A stretch of 58,500 bases of DNA. It comes from Bog-756 sp050014755 (GTDB lineage: Bacteria > Actinomycetota > Acidimicrobiia > Acidimicrobiales > RAAP-2). Numbering within the stretch: the first letter of the stretch is position 1; each line of letters begins with the position of its first letter. Positions 42,187 through 50,291 of this stretch are shown piece after piece. The stretch is from NCBI GenBank assembly GCA_050014755.1, contig JBEKCS010000019.1, forward strand, positions 1 through 58,500, written 5' to 3'. Under the pieces are notes generated by a model. It was given only the letters and a program-made list of their open reading frames with translations, was not told the DNA's origin and did no database searches. The translations under genes were made by a program, and so were the position numbers.

Positions 42187-43245
42187 TCAGTGTGGCGATA
42201 TCCCGCCCTTCGACCGCGCCGGTCGATCCGACGCGATGACGAGCGGCCACAGTCGGGGCGACAGCCAGTTGTAGAAGGTGTCAGCCACGGCCTGGCCGGC
42301 GTTGTCGGCGAACATGTTCCCCGGCGCGTAGGCCGGCGTGTGGACCCCGTCGGAGGACCGCACCTGGACCCCGTCCAGGTATTCGCGGTAGACGCCCCGC
42401 GGTGTCACGAGGTGGCCGAATCCGATGACGCTGACCGTGCCGCGAAACTCTGCTGCCGCTGTTCGGAGCAGGCGGTTGTAGGCGATCCGTCGCCTCGAAC
42501 TGTCCGGATGGGACACGCCGACGGAGTCGTTCTCGTCGGCCATGGCCGGCATCGTGGCCAGGTCGACGTGGGCCCCGTGGGACGACGCGATCCTGATCAG
42601 CTCGCGCAGCTGTCCGAGTTCGTACCTCCTGAACGACGGTTGCGAGATGTTGGTCCAGTGCCCGGCTCGGGACAGGTCCATGACCTCCCAGTAGCCGGCC
42701 AGGAAGAGGACGACGTCCCCTCTCCTGGTCCCCGCGACCGTGATCGCGTCGACCGCCGGCCACTGTTGATCCGCAGGGGTGGACTCGCCACACCGGGGGG
42801 TCATCGCCATCTTGGGTGACGGCGGGTCGTCGGAGAACCAGGACGCGATGGCCAGCCCGCACCCGAACAGACCGCCGTTGACCACCGTCGTCCCCGGGGG
42901 CGCCGTGGCGGCCAGCGCGTACCCTAGGGCCAGGGCGGTGCTGTCGCCGAGCACGACGACCTCGTGGGGTCGGACGGGCGCCGACGCGTCCTGGTAGTGG
43001 TGGACCGCCACCGGCGAGGAGGCCGGGGCCGCGACGGCCACGCCCGGGGCGGACGCCACGACGGCGACCGTCACGACGAGTGCCCCGACGCTGCCCCGGA
43101 AAGTGGCTCCGATCGCCCTACCGAGGCGCTGGCGCGTCGTGCCCCGACGGCGGTCGGGGCCGGTCATGGGGTGCGGGCGGACTGGCGGGCCATGGTGGGG
43201 TCCCATCGGCCGGGTCGGGCGAACCGGCATCATGGGATCCAGCAT
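42187..43245 (-). CDS. Secreted SGNH/GDSL-like hydrolase
   Basis: A 352-residue protein with a basic N-terminus and one hydrophobic signal or anchor (about residues 52-72). The SGNH fold shows V-V-V-L-G-D-S-T with the nucleophile Ser at 102, the block-II glycine in N-G-G-L-F-G-C-G-L, and the catalytic D-x-x-H in S-S-D-G-V-H-T-P near residue 302. The arrangement resembles the extracytoplasmic SGNH domain that often follows acyltransferase-3 domains, so it may act on cell-wall polysaccharide or its acyl groups. Start ATG 43245, with later in-frame ATGs also possible. Confidence 0.8.
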   Translation of the reverse strand: MLDPMMPVRPTRPMGPHHGPPVRPHPMTGPDRRRGTTRQRLGRAIGATFRGSVGALVVTVAVVASAPGVAVAAPASSPVAVHHYQDASAPVRPHEVVVLGDSTALALGYALAATAPPGTTVVNGGLFGCGLAIASWFSDDPPSPKMAMTPRCGESTPADQQWPAVDAITVAGTRRGDVVLFLAGYWEVMDLSRAGHWTNISQPSFRRYELGQLRELIRIASSHGAHVDLATMPAMADENDSVGVSHPDSSRRRIAYNRLLRTAAAEFRGTVSVIGFGHLVTPRGVYREYLDGVQVRSSDGVHTPAYAPGNMFADNAGQAVADTFYNWLSPRLWPLVIASDRPARSKGGISPH

Positions 43246-43336
43246 CGCAGACGGATCCCGCAGGGCACCGGCGGCATCGTCAGCCGGGGAACGGCCGAAT
43301 CACCATCTGACACCCCCAAAAGGCGGCCGACGAGTG

Positions 43337-44650
43337 CTACCCGGCCGTGTAGTACGTGCCGTCGCAGCGGTAGCCGTGGGTCGGACTGTCGACGGGAGGG
43401 TCGTCCAGTCGCACGAAGTTGCCTCCGGTCACCTGACCCAACAGGTAGCAGGTCACCGGAACCTTTCCTGACGGGTTGCTCACCGGGACCAGGTTCCCGC
43501 TCTGGAACACCGTGATCTTCCGCAGCGCCTGGAGCAGCGACCCCCGGCTCGGGTCGTCCCCGGCATTGCGCAGGGCGTCGACGAACAGTTCGGCGCACAA
43601 CCAGCCGGTCAGGGTGAAGAAGTCGGGGGTGAACCCGGGCGAGACCTTCTGGACCCAGGTGTTGAACGTGGTGACTGCCGGGATCTGACTGGCGTCTCCG
43701 CCGAGGTACAGGGACGCCGCCTGCTGGAGGTAGGCGCCGTCCACCGCCTGGGCACCGCCCGCGTTGGCCACCAGCTGCGGGTTGTACGACGGAGCGCCCA
43801 GCACGACCACCGGGTGGAAGTTCTGCTCGTCGAGGTCGCGGAAGATCGCCGAGGCGTAGTTCTGCGGCTCCTGCTCGAGGAAGAGGATCTGCACGCCGGC
43901 GGCCTTCATGGTCACCACCTGCTCGGTGAAGTCGGTCGTGGTCGCCGGAAGAGCGGGATCGTCCAGCACCCGGTAGCCGAGGTGCTCCATCGCCGCCTTC
44001 TCGTCGTTCCAGGCCAGCTCGGTCGAGGGCAGATTGGCGATGATGGTGCCGGTGTGGAGCACCTTGGAGGGGAACTTCTGCTTGAAGTAGAGGAGCGGAC
44101 CGGTGGGCCATCCCTCGGCGGCCGGCAGCGGACTGAAATTGTTGGGCAGCTTCTGGGTTCCCGGGTCGAGCGACGCGGTGACGTCCGGGAATCCGGGGTC
44201 GGCCGCGATGATCGGCTCGCTGAAGCTGTCCTCCAGCGTCAGCCCGCCCACATTGGCGAAGTCCTGCTGGACGACGCTCTGGGTCTCCTGCTTGTTCAAC
44301 GCCCCGGAGAACTGGTCGTCGGCACTCTGGACGATGATCGTCCGGCCGTTCACCCCGCCCTGGGCGTTGACGTACGCGGCATAGGCCTTGGTCCCCACCA
44401 CCGCACCGGTGAAGAGGCCGGCCACCTGGGTGGTCACGTTCCCGACGGTGACCGAGTCGGCGGTGACCCCGGTGTGGTCGGCAAAGGCCGACGCCGGAAT
44501 CGGCGCCGGGGACGAACCCGACGCCGAGGATCCCGTCGAGTTCGTCGAGGAGCAGGCGGTCAGCAGACCGGCCACAAGCACCAGGCAGATGCCGACCCCG
44601 GTCACCCCGGTCAGGTGGCCTCGACTGGATACGTACTCACGTCGGATCAT
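43337..44650 (-). CDS. Branched-chain-amino-acid-type ABC substrate-binding lipoprotein
   Basis: A 437-residue solute-binding protein from ATG 44650. The signal peptide ends in lipobox L-L-T-A-C (Cys about residue 32) and a serine-rich linker. The periplasmic-binding fold type I (LivJ-like) is seen in D-S-V-T-V-G-N-V-T-T-Q, A-Y-A-A-Y-V-N-A-Q-G-G-V-N-G-R and the Y-A-S-A-I-F-R-D segment. No permease or ATPase gene is nearby, so it is an orphan receptor here; the ligand may be an amide or aromatic compound rather than an amino acid. Confidence 0.85.
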   Translation of the reverse strand: MIRREYVSSRGHLTGVTGVGICLVLVAGLLTACSSTNSTGSSASGSSPAPIPASAFADHTGVTADSVTVGNVTTQVAGLFTGAVVGTKAYAAYVNAQGGVNGRTIIVQSADDQFSGALNKQETQSVVQQDFANVGGLTLEDSFSEPIIAADPGFPDVTASLDPGTQKLPNNFSPLPAAEGWPTGPLLYFKQKFPSKVLHTGTIIANLPSTELAWNDEKAAMEHLGYRVLDDPALPATTTDFTEQVVTMKAAGVQILFLEQEPQNYASAIFRDLDEQNFHPVVVLGAPSYNPQLVANAGGAQAVDGAYLQQAASLYLGGDASQIPAVTTFNTWVQKVSPGFTPDFFTLTGWLCAELFVDALRNAGDDPSRGSLLQALRKITVFQSGNLVPVSNPSGKVPVTCYLLGQVTGGNFVRLDDPPVDSPTHGYRCDGTYYTAG

Positions 44651-44762
44651 GATCCCCCCGGATGTCGAGCGTGGGTCCGTCGACCGGGCGTACCGCCGCC
44701 CGACCAACCGACGGACGCAACCTACCCGGCAATCGCCGCCGGGGCCCGGGATACCGCCCTGG

Positions 44763-45287
44763 TCAGCCGAACGGTGCCGGCCGGTCGGTGGCCGCGGCGC
44801 GGGCCAGCCCGAGGATCATCTCGGCGAAGGCACCGCCACCGAAGTAGATGGTTCGCTCGATCCGGCTGGCGAACCTCCACGCGGATCCGGTGCGTGCATA
44901 GGTGTCCTCGTAGATCACCCCGACGTCGAAGAGCTCATTCCTCCCCTCCCACTCGACGCCGTTGCGGTTGAACGCGTGGACCCGCCCGCGTGCGGCATCG
45001 GGCCCGGTGAAGCGGATCTCGTGGGTCGAAGTCGTGTGCAGGCAGAAGGCGAATACCGACATGGCGTCCGGCAACCACGCCGCCACCTCCCGCGGGGTTC
45101 CGGCGATGCCGCTCGCCGAGGTGTAGTCGACGAGGGCGTCGGGGAGGAACAGCACCTCCCACCGCCCCCAGTCCCGGTCGTCCACCGCGTAGGCGTAGGA
45201 CGTGACGAGGTCCTGGATCGCCAGCTGGTCGGCCAGCCGCTCCGGCCCGGAGACCCGCCCGTCGTCGTCATGGTCGTCGGTCGTCAT
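44763..45287 (-). CDS. SnoaL/NTF2-like protein
   Basis: A 174-residue cone-shaped alpha+beta barrel protein. L-A-I-Q-D-L-V-T-S-Y-A-Y-A-V-D-D-R-D-W at the start, D-A-L-V-D-Y-T-S-A and T-H-E-I-R-F-T-G in the middle, and W-R-F-A-S-R-I-E-R-T at the end are the standard NTF2-family pattern; the Tyr/Asp pair would line the active pocket. Such proteins act as small dehydratases or isomerases. It is divergent from the BVMO operon with a 117-bp gap, so they may share regulation. Confidence 0.82.
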   Translation of the reverse strand: MTTDDHDDDGRVSGPERLADQLAIQDLVTSYAYAVDDRDWGRWEVLFLPDALVDYTSASGIAGTPREVAAWLPDAMSVFAFCLHTTSTHEIRFTGPDAARGRVHAFNRNGVEWEGRNELFDVGVIYEDTYARTGSAWRFASRIERTIYFGGGAFAEMILGLARAAATDRPAPFG

Positions 45288-45404
45288 CGATCCTCCCAGC
45301 CGTGGCTGTCGTCCGTCCCCGATATCCACCGGCCGTCGGCGGCTCGCGATCCGGAGCGCTGCGGACCACAGGTTCGCCCGGCGGTCGGGGCCTAGTATTC
45401 CCAC

Positions 45405-47231
45405 ATGTCCGAATCCCCTGCAACGGACGCGGATTTCGACCCCGAGGCCGTCCGCGCCAAGTACCTCGCCGAGCGCGACAAGCGGCTGGTCCCCCATCGG
45501 GCCGACATCCGTGACCTGCGGGCCGACGAGCAATTCGCCCGGTACCGCGACGACCCGTTCACGCCGTACGTCGACCGCGACCCGGTGGCCGACGATGTCG
45601 ACGCCGTCATCGTGGGCGGGGGGATCGCCGGGATCCTCGCCGGCGCCCGCCTCCGCGAGGCCGGCGTCGAGCGGATCCGGATCATCGACGAGGCGGGTGG
45701 CATCGGGGGCACCTGGTACTGGAACCGCTATCCGGGGGTGATGTGCGACGTCGAGTCGTACATCTACCTGCCCATGCTCGAGGAGCTCGACTACATCCCC
45801 AGGCACCGGTACGCGTTCGGCGAGGAGATCCTGCACCACCTCGAGGCGGTGGCCGACCGGTTCGACCTGGTGGACGACGCGCTGTTCCACACCGGGGTCA
45901 CCCGCGCCGAGTGGCAGGAGGAGACGGATCGGTGGCGGGTCCGCACCGACCGGGGCGACGAGATCACGTGCCGTTGGTACGTCCTGGCCGTCGGGATCCT
46001 CAACCTCATGAAGCTGCCCACCATCCCGGGGATGGAGGACTTCGTCGGGCACTCGTTCCACACCGCCCGCTGGGACTACGACTACACCGGCGGAGGCCCG
46101 GGCCAGCCCCTCACGGATCTGTCGGACAAGTCGGTCGCGCTCATCGGCACCGGTGCCAGCGGCATCCAGTGCGTGCCGCCGCTGGCCGAGGCGTCGGAGC
46201 GGCTCTACGTGTTCCAGCGCACGCCGTCGGCCATCGGTGAGCGGGGCAACCGGCCCACCGATCCCGACTTCTCCGATTCCTGCGGGCCGGGGTGGCAGCG
46301 GGACCGCATGGACAACTTCCAGGGGATCATCATGGGTCGACCGGTGGAGGCAGATCTGGTGGACGACGGGTGGACCCACGACTACGCCCGCACCCGGAAC
46401 GCCCCGCGCCGCGAGGGCATGACGACCGAGGAGTACATGCGGAGCGCCGAGGAGGTCGACTTCCAGGTCATGGAGGCGCACCGGCGGCGGGTCGAGGAAT
46501 TGGTGGCCGACCCGGATACGGCGGAGATCCTCAAGCCGTACTACCGGTACATGTGCAAGCGACCGTGCTTCCACGACGAGTACCTGCCCGCACTCAACGG
46601 CGCCAACGTCACGGTCGTCGACTGCCCGGGCGGGATCGAGCGGATCACCGCACAGGGCCCGGTCGTCGACGGGCACCAGTACGAGGTCGACTGCATCGTC
46701 TACGGCACCGGATTCGAGGCCGAGGTCACCCCGCTCTACCGTCGCGTCGGCCACGAGATCGTCGGTCGCGGCGGCATCACCCTGGCCGGGAAGTGGGCCG
46801 ACGGTGCCGCCAGCCTGTTCGGCATGATGAGCCGGGGATTCCCCAATATGTTCGTCATGCCTGCCCCGGGGCAGCAGGCGGTGGTGACCGTCAACTACAC
46901 CCAGCTGGCCGTATTGGGTGCCGAGTTCGTCGGTGGCGCCGTCGGGCAGCTGGAGCAGAAGGGTGTCGGGGCGTTCGACGTGAGCGCCGAGGCCGAGGAA
47001 GCGTGGACCAAGGAGATCGTCGGCTCGTTCGTCGACGCCAGCGCCATTCTGTCCGCGTGCACGCCGTCGCGCATCAACAACGAGGGCCATCCCGAGGAGA
47101 TGAATCCCCGCAACGGCAACTACGGCCGGGGCCTGGGCGACTGGTTCGCCTACCGCGAACTGCTCGAGCGGTGGCTCGAGGCCGGCAGCCTGGAGGGCCT
47201 GGAGCTCGAAGTCTCGTCGACGGAGCCGTGA
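45405..47231 (+). CDS. Flavin-containing Baeyer-Villiger-type monooxygenase
   Basis: A 608-residue flavoprotein. The FAD Rossmann motif G-G-G-I-A-G is at residues 71-76, the BVMO fingerprint appears as F-V-G-H-S-F-H-T-A-R-W near residues 213-223 (H-S-x-x-x in place of the usual W-P end), and the NADPH motif G-T-G-A-S-G-I-Q near 249. F-Q-R-T-P and the G-T-G-F-E-A segment are family-like. It inserts oxygen next to a ketone using NADPH and O2. First gene of a three-gene operon; its stop overlaps the next GTG by 4 bp. The ketone substrate is unknown; a terpenoid or steroid is plausible. Confidence 0.88.
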   Translation: MSESPATDADFDPEAVRAKYLAERDKRLVPHRADIRDLRADEQFARYRDDPFTPYVDRDPVADDVDAVIVGGGIAGILAGARLREAGVERIRIIDEAGGIGGTWYWNRYPGVMCDVESYIYLPMLEELDYIPRHRYAFGEEILHHLEAVADRFDLVDDALFHTGVTRAEWQEETDRWRVRTDRGDEITCRWYVLAVGILNLMKLPTIPGMEDFVGHSFHTARWDYDYTGGGPGQPLTDLSDKSVALIGTGASGIQCVPPLAEASERLYVFQRTPSAIGERGNRPTDPDFSDSCGPGWQRDRMDNFQGIIMGRPVEADLVDDGWTHDYARTRNAPRREGMTTEEYMRSAEEVDFQVMEAHRRRVEELVADPDTAEILKPYYRYMCKRPCFHDEYLPALNGANVTVVDCPGGIERITAQGPVVDGHQYEVDCIVYGTGFEAEVTPLYRRVGHEIVGRGGITLAGKWADGAASLFGMMSRGFPNMFVMPAPGQQAVVTVNYTQLAVLGAEFVGGAVGQLEQKGVGAFDVSAEAEEAWTKEIVGSFVDASAILSACTPSRINNEGHPEEMNPRNGNYGRGLGDWFAYRELLERWLEAGSLEGLELEVSSTEP

Positions 47232-48886
47232 GCGAGCGCCAGCGGGTCGCCGTCGTCACCGGCGGCGGCGGCGGGATCGGGGCGGGTGTCGCCGAGGAGC
47301 TCGGCCGCGACGGCTGGTTCGTCGTCACCCTCGACCCGCTCGTGACCCTCGACGGATCGACGCAGCTTCCGGAGCCCGAGGAGTCCACGGCCGACCGCAT
47401 CGTGGCCGCCGGCGGCACGGCCCGGGCCTCGTCGGCATCGGTCACCGACGGCGACGCGGTCCGCAGCCTGTTCCAGGAGCTGGTCGACGAGCACGGCGGC
47501 CTCGACGCCGTCGTCAACGTCGCCGGGATCACCCGGCAGACCTACTTCGGAAAGGGCACCGAGGAGGACTGGCTGGCGGTGCTGGCCGTGCATCTCGAGG
47601 GTTACCTCAACGTGGTGGAGGCGGCCCTGCCGCTCATGGCCGCCGCCGGCTACGGGCGCATCCTCGGTGTGACCTCCGGATCGGGGTGGCGGGACGCCGA
47701 TGCCGGCGCCTACAGCTGTGCCAAGCGGGCCATCGCCGCGCTCACCTGGCAGCTGGGCCGGATGGCGCCGCCGGGGGTCACCGTCAATGCCATGTCGCCC
47801 ATCGCGGCCACCCGGATGATGGCCTCGGCCCTCGAGCGGGCCCGGAAGGCGGGCCGGTCGGGCGGTGGGGGCATCTCCTTCCTCTCGGTGGCGGAACCCG
47901 GGGAGTTGGGCCCGTTCGGCGCCTATCTGGTCGGCGAGGAGTTCGGGTGGTGCTCCGGCCGGGTGCTCTTCGCCGGCGGCCCGGAGGTGGCTGTCGTCGA
48001 CGAGCCCCGCCTCATCGAGGTGGTGCGCACCGACCCCGTCGCCTCCCTCGCCCGGGTGCTCGACGACGTCGTTCCCGCGGCGTTCGCCAAGGCCGAGGCC
48101 AACCAGGCGAGCGCGGGCGGCGGCAACCCCCGCTTCGGACCGATCTTCGACCAGCAGGCCGAGCCCGGGGACGCGCCGGCCGAGGTGCGCACGTGCGTCG
48201 TCGTGTCCGACCGACCGGTGCTGGCCGCGTCGCTCGTCGCCGCGCTCGAGGCCCGGTCCTACCGGTGCCACCGGGTCGAGCCCGTCCGCGGCTTCGGCGA
48301 AGCCGCCGCCGCCCTCACTGCCGCAGCGGAGGCCGCCGGCCCCATCGACGCGGTCGTCGTCGCCCCCGCCGGTCGTCCGCCACAGGCCGCGCCGGTCGAC
48401 GGCTGGCAGCAGGTGCTGGCCGAGCACCGGGGCATCGTCGAGTCCATCCACACCGATGCCGGATGGGCCCGGGCGGTCGCCGACTACGCCGCCGGTGCCG
48501 CCCGACCGGTCCGGTTGGTCACCCTGACCGACGCGGTCACGTCGGGTGGGCGCAGCCGGGCTCAGGCCGCGGCCCAGCACGCGCGGGTCGCCGCAGGGGC
48601 CACCGAGGGACGGGTCCCGGCGTTCGCCGTCGGCCTCGAGGCCGACGAGGACGCCGCCGGTCGCACGGCGGGCGGGCTCGTCGCCCACCTGATCGAGCAC
48701 CCCGAGGCGCCCGCGCTGGCCGGAGCGGAGCTGGTGGTGGGCGACGCATGGCTCGGCCTGCGCAGCCACCCCCGACCGATCGGGAGCGTCACCTTCGGTG
48801 GTCCCGCCCTCCCGGACTGGCTCGACGGGACGCTCCGCGAGATCGTGGGAGCTTCGACGAACCCACCGGACACGGTGGCCCGATGA
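47228..48886 (+). CDS. Double-domain short-chain dehydrogenase/reductase
   Basis: A 552-residue protein, twice the usual SDR length. Domain one (1-270) is a full SDR: T-G-G-G-G-G-I-G at about 10-17, N-V-A-G near 100, and catalytic Tyr/Lys in A-Y-S-C-A-K near residue 161. The second part (from about 315) is an incomplete Rossmann-like domain with V-V-V-S-D-R-P-V and A-V-V-V-A-P-A but no catalytic Tyr-x-x-x-Lys. GTG 47228 overlaps the BVMO stop, and the gene ends overlapping the amidohydrolase start. It likely oxidises or reduces the alcohol linked to the BVMO product; the second domain may stabilise the dimer. Confidence 0.8.
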   Translation: MSERQRVAVVTGGGGGIGAGVAEELGRDGWFVVTLDPLVTLDGSTQLPEPEESTADRIVAAGGTARASSASVTDGDAVRSLFQELVDEHGGLDAVVNVAGITRQTYFGKGTEEDWLAVLAVHLEGYLNVVEAALPLMAAAGYGRILGVTSGSGWRDADAGAYSCAKRAIAALTWQLGRMAPPGVTVNAMSPIAATRMMASALERARKAGRSGGGGISFLSVAEPGELGPFGAYLVGEEFGWCSGRVLFAGGPEVAVVDEPRLIEVVRTDPVASLARVLDDVVPAAFAKAEANQASAGGGNPRFGPIFDQQAEPGDAPAEVRTCVVVSDRPVLAASLVAALEARSYRCHRVEPVRGFGEAAAALTAAAEAAGPIDAVVVAPAGRPPQAAPVDGWQQVLAEHRGIVESIHTDAGWARAVADYAAGAARPVRLVTLTDAVTSGGRSRAQAAAQHARVAAGATEGRVPAFAVGLEADEDAAGRTAGGLVAHLIEHPEAPALAGAELVVGDAWLGLRSHPRPIGSVTFGGPALPDWLDGTLREIVGASTNPPDTVAR

Positions 48887-49749
48887 CCGACCGACCCACC
48901 CGCGTGGTGGACGCCCACGTGCACATCTGGGACCCGGCCCGGACCGACTGGTACCCGTACCTGTCCCATCCCCAGGCACCGGACACCGCGGACGCGTCGC
49001 GGATGTTCCGCCGGTACGCGGTCGAGACGTACCGGACCGAGGCGGCCGGGTGGAACGTGGAGAAGTTCGTCAACGTGGCTGCCGCCACCGGTCGCCACTC
49101 GATCGAGGAGACCATCGAGCTCGACCGCGACGCACCCACCTCAGGTGGTCCCGACGCCATCGTCGGCGGCATTCCTCCGACCGACACCGTGGCCGAGGCC
49201 ACCGGGCTCCTCGACCGGCAGATGAGCGCGTCGCGCTTCCGGGGTGTGCGACCCATGGGCCGCTACGAAGGACCCCTACCCGAGCCCGGGGTGCTCCGTG
49301 CCCTGGAGGAGCGGGACCTGGTGTTCGACCTCATGACCCATCCCGACCAGCTACAGGCCGCGGCGGCGGGGCTCTCCGACTTCGAACGGCTGACCGTCGT
49401 GGTGGAGCACACCGGATGGCCCCGCTCGGGCTCCGACGAGGAGTGGGAGCTGTGGCGGCAGGGGATCGATGCGCTGGCCGGCCTCGGCGACAACATCGTG
49501 TGCAAGCTCTCGGGCCTGGCCATGCCGTTGGAGACGATCGGCGTCGACGCCTTCCGCCCATGGCTCGAGTACGCCATCGAGGCGTTCGGCGTCGATCGCT
49601 GCCTGTTCGCCAGCAACTTCCCGGTGGACTCGATGTACGGCACGTTCGACGAGCTCTACACGGTGTTCAGCGAGGTGACCGCCGGCCTCGACGCCGAATC
49701 GCGGGGGAAGCTCTTCGCAGACAACGCTGAGCGCGTCTACCGCTGCTAG
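48883..49749 (+). CDS. Amidohydrolase-family TIM-barrel hydrolase (COG3618)
   Basis: A 288-residue metal-dependent hydrolase. V-V-D-A-H-V-H-I-W-D-P at the N-terminus gives the H-x-H metal site; V-V-V-E-H-T-G-W and the final F-A-S-N-F-P-V-D-S are typical of the 2-pyrone-4,6-dicarboxylate lactonase/COG3618 group. Lactone hydrolysis after BVMO ring oxidation would fit its place as the third gene of the operon. Start ATG 48883 overlaps the SDR stop as ATGA. The substrate is inferred from context only. Confidence 0.85.
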   Translation: MTDRPTRVVDAHVHIWDPARTDWYPYLSHPQAPDTADASRMFRRYAVETYRTEAAGWNVEKFVNVAAATGRHSIEETIELDRDAPTSGGPDAIVGGIPPTDTVAEATGLLDRQMSASRFRGVRPMGRYEGPLPEPGVLRALEERDLVFDLMTHPDQLQAAAAGLSDFERLTVVVEHTGWPRSGSDEEWELWRQGIDALAGLGDNIVCKLSGLAMPLETIGVDAFRPWLEYAIEAFGVDRCLFASNFPVDSMYGTFDELYTVFSEVTAGLDAESRGKLFADNAERVYRC

Positions 49750-49758
49750 CCGGGAGGC

Positions 49759-50169
49759 TCAGTCGAGCGCCTTGGACAGGAGCTGGTGGAGTTCGACCCG
49801 CTCGCCGGGGGTGAGCAGCGCCAGGACGTCGTCCTCGACGCTCTCGATCCCCTTTTCGGCGTTGTCGAACGCCCGCAGTCCTTCCTCGGTGATCTCGACC
49901 AGGTGGCGGCGACGGTCGGAGGGATCGCGACGGCGCAGGGCGAACTCCCTCGACTCGAGGTCGTTGAGCAGCAGTACCAGGTTGTTGGCGTCCACGCACA
50001 ACATCTCGCCGAGCTCCTGTTGGGGGAGCGGGCTGTGGTCGCGCAGCATGGCCAGGGTGGCGAACTCCTTGACGGTCATGCCCAGCAGCTCCTCCGACGT
50101 GCGCCGGTAGATGAGCCTCGACAGCTGGGTCACCAGGACCGTCACCCCGGGTGTGGTGCTCTTCGACAT
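49759..50169 (-). CDS. MarR-family transcriptional regulator
   Basis: A 136-residue winged-helix regulator (ATG 50169; ATG 50178 or 50226 are alternatives). L-P-Q-Q-E-L-G-E-M-L-C-V-D-A-N-N-L-V-L-L-L-N-D-L-E forms the recognition helix, and R-R-R-D-P-S-D-R-R-R-H-L-V-E-I-T the wing. It is divergent from an MFS efflux gene, and two overlapping inverted repeats sit on the efflux promoter, so it probably represses the transporter until a ligand binds. Confidence 0.88.
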   Translation of the reverse strand: MSKSTTPGVTVLVTQLSRLIYRRTSEELLGMTVKEFATLAMLRDHSPLPQQELGEMLCVDANNLVLLLNDLESREFALRRRDPSDRRRHLVEITEEGLRAFDNAEKGIESVEDDVLALLTPGERVELHQLLSKALD

Positions 50170-50213
50170 CGGCCGCATCATAGCCGAATCGGTCCTGAAT
50201 TGACGACTACCAC

Positions 50214-50248
50214 GTGAGTTTGACACTCACTAGCTCAGTGACTATCAA
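50214..50248 (+). promoter_or_regulatory. Efflux-gene promoter with overlapping MarR-type inverted repeats
   Basis: TTGACA (50220-50225) and TATCAA (50243-50248) are spaced by exactly 17 bp. GTGAGT-N5-ACTCAC (50214-50230) and TCACT-N5-AGTGA (50227-50241) are nested inverted repeats covering the -35 box and spacer, as expected for repressor sites. Confidence 0.75.
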
Positions 50249-50291
50249 TGGACAGGGAACCTGTAGCCCCCCGAGACCGAGGAAGCCCCCC

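Noticed and set aside
46292..48886. An 864-codon fusion of BVMO-region text with the SDR
   Set aside because: The upstream part is an out-of-frame reading of the BVMO; GTG 47228 with a 4-bp overlap is the better start.
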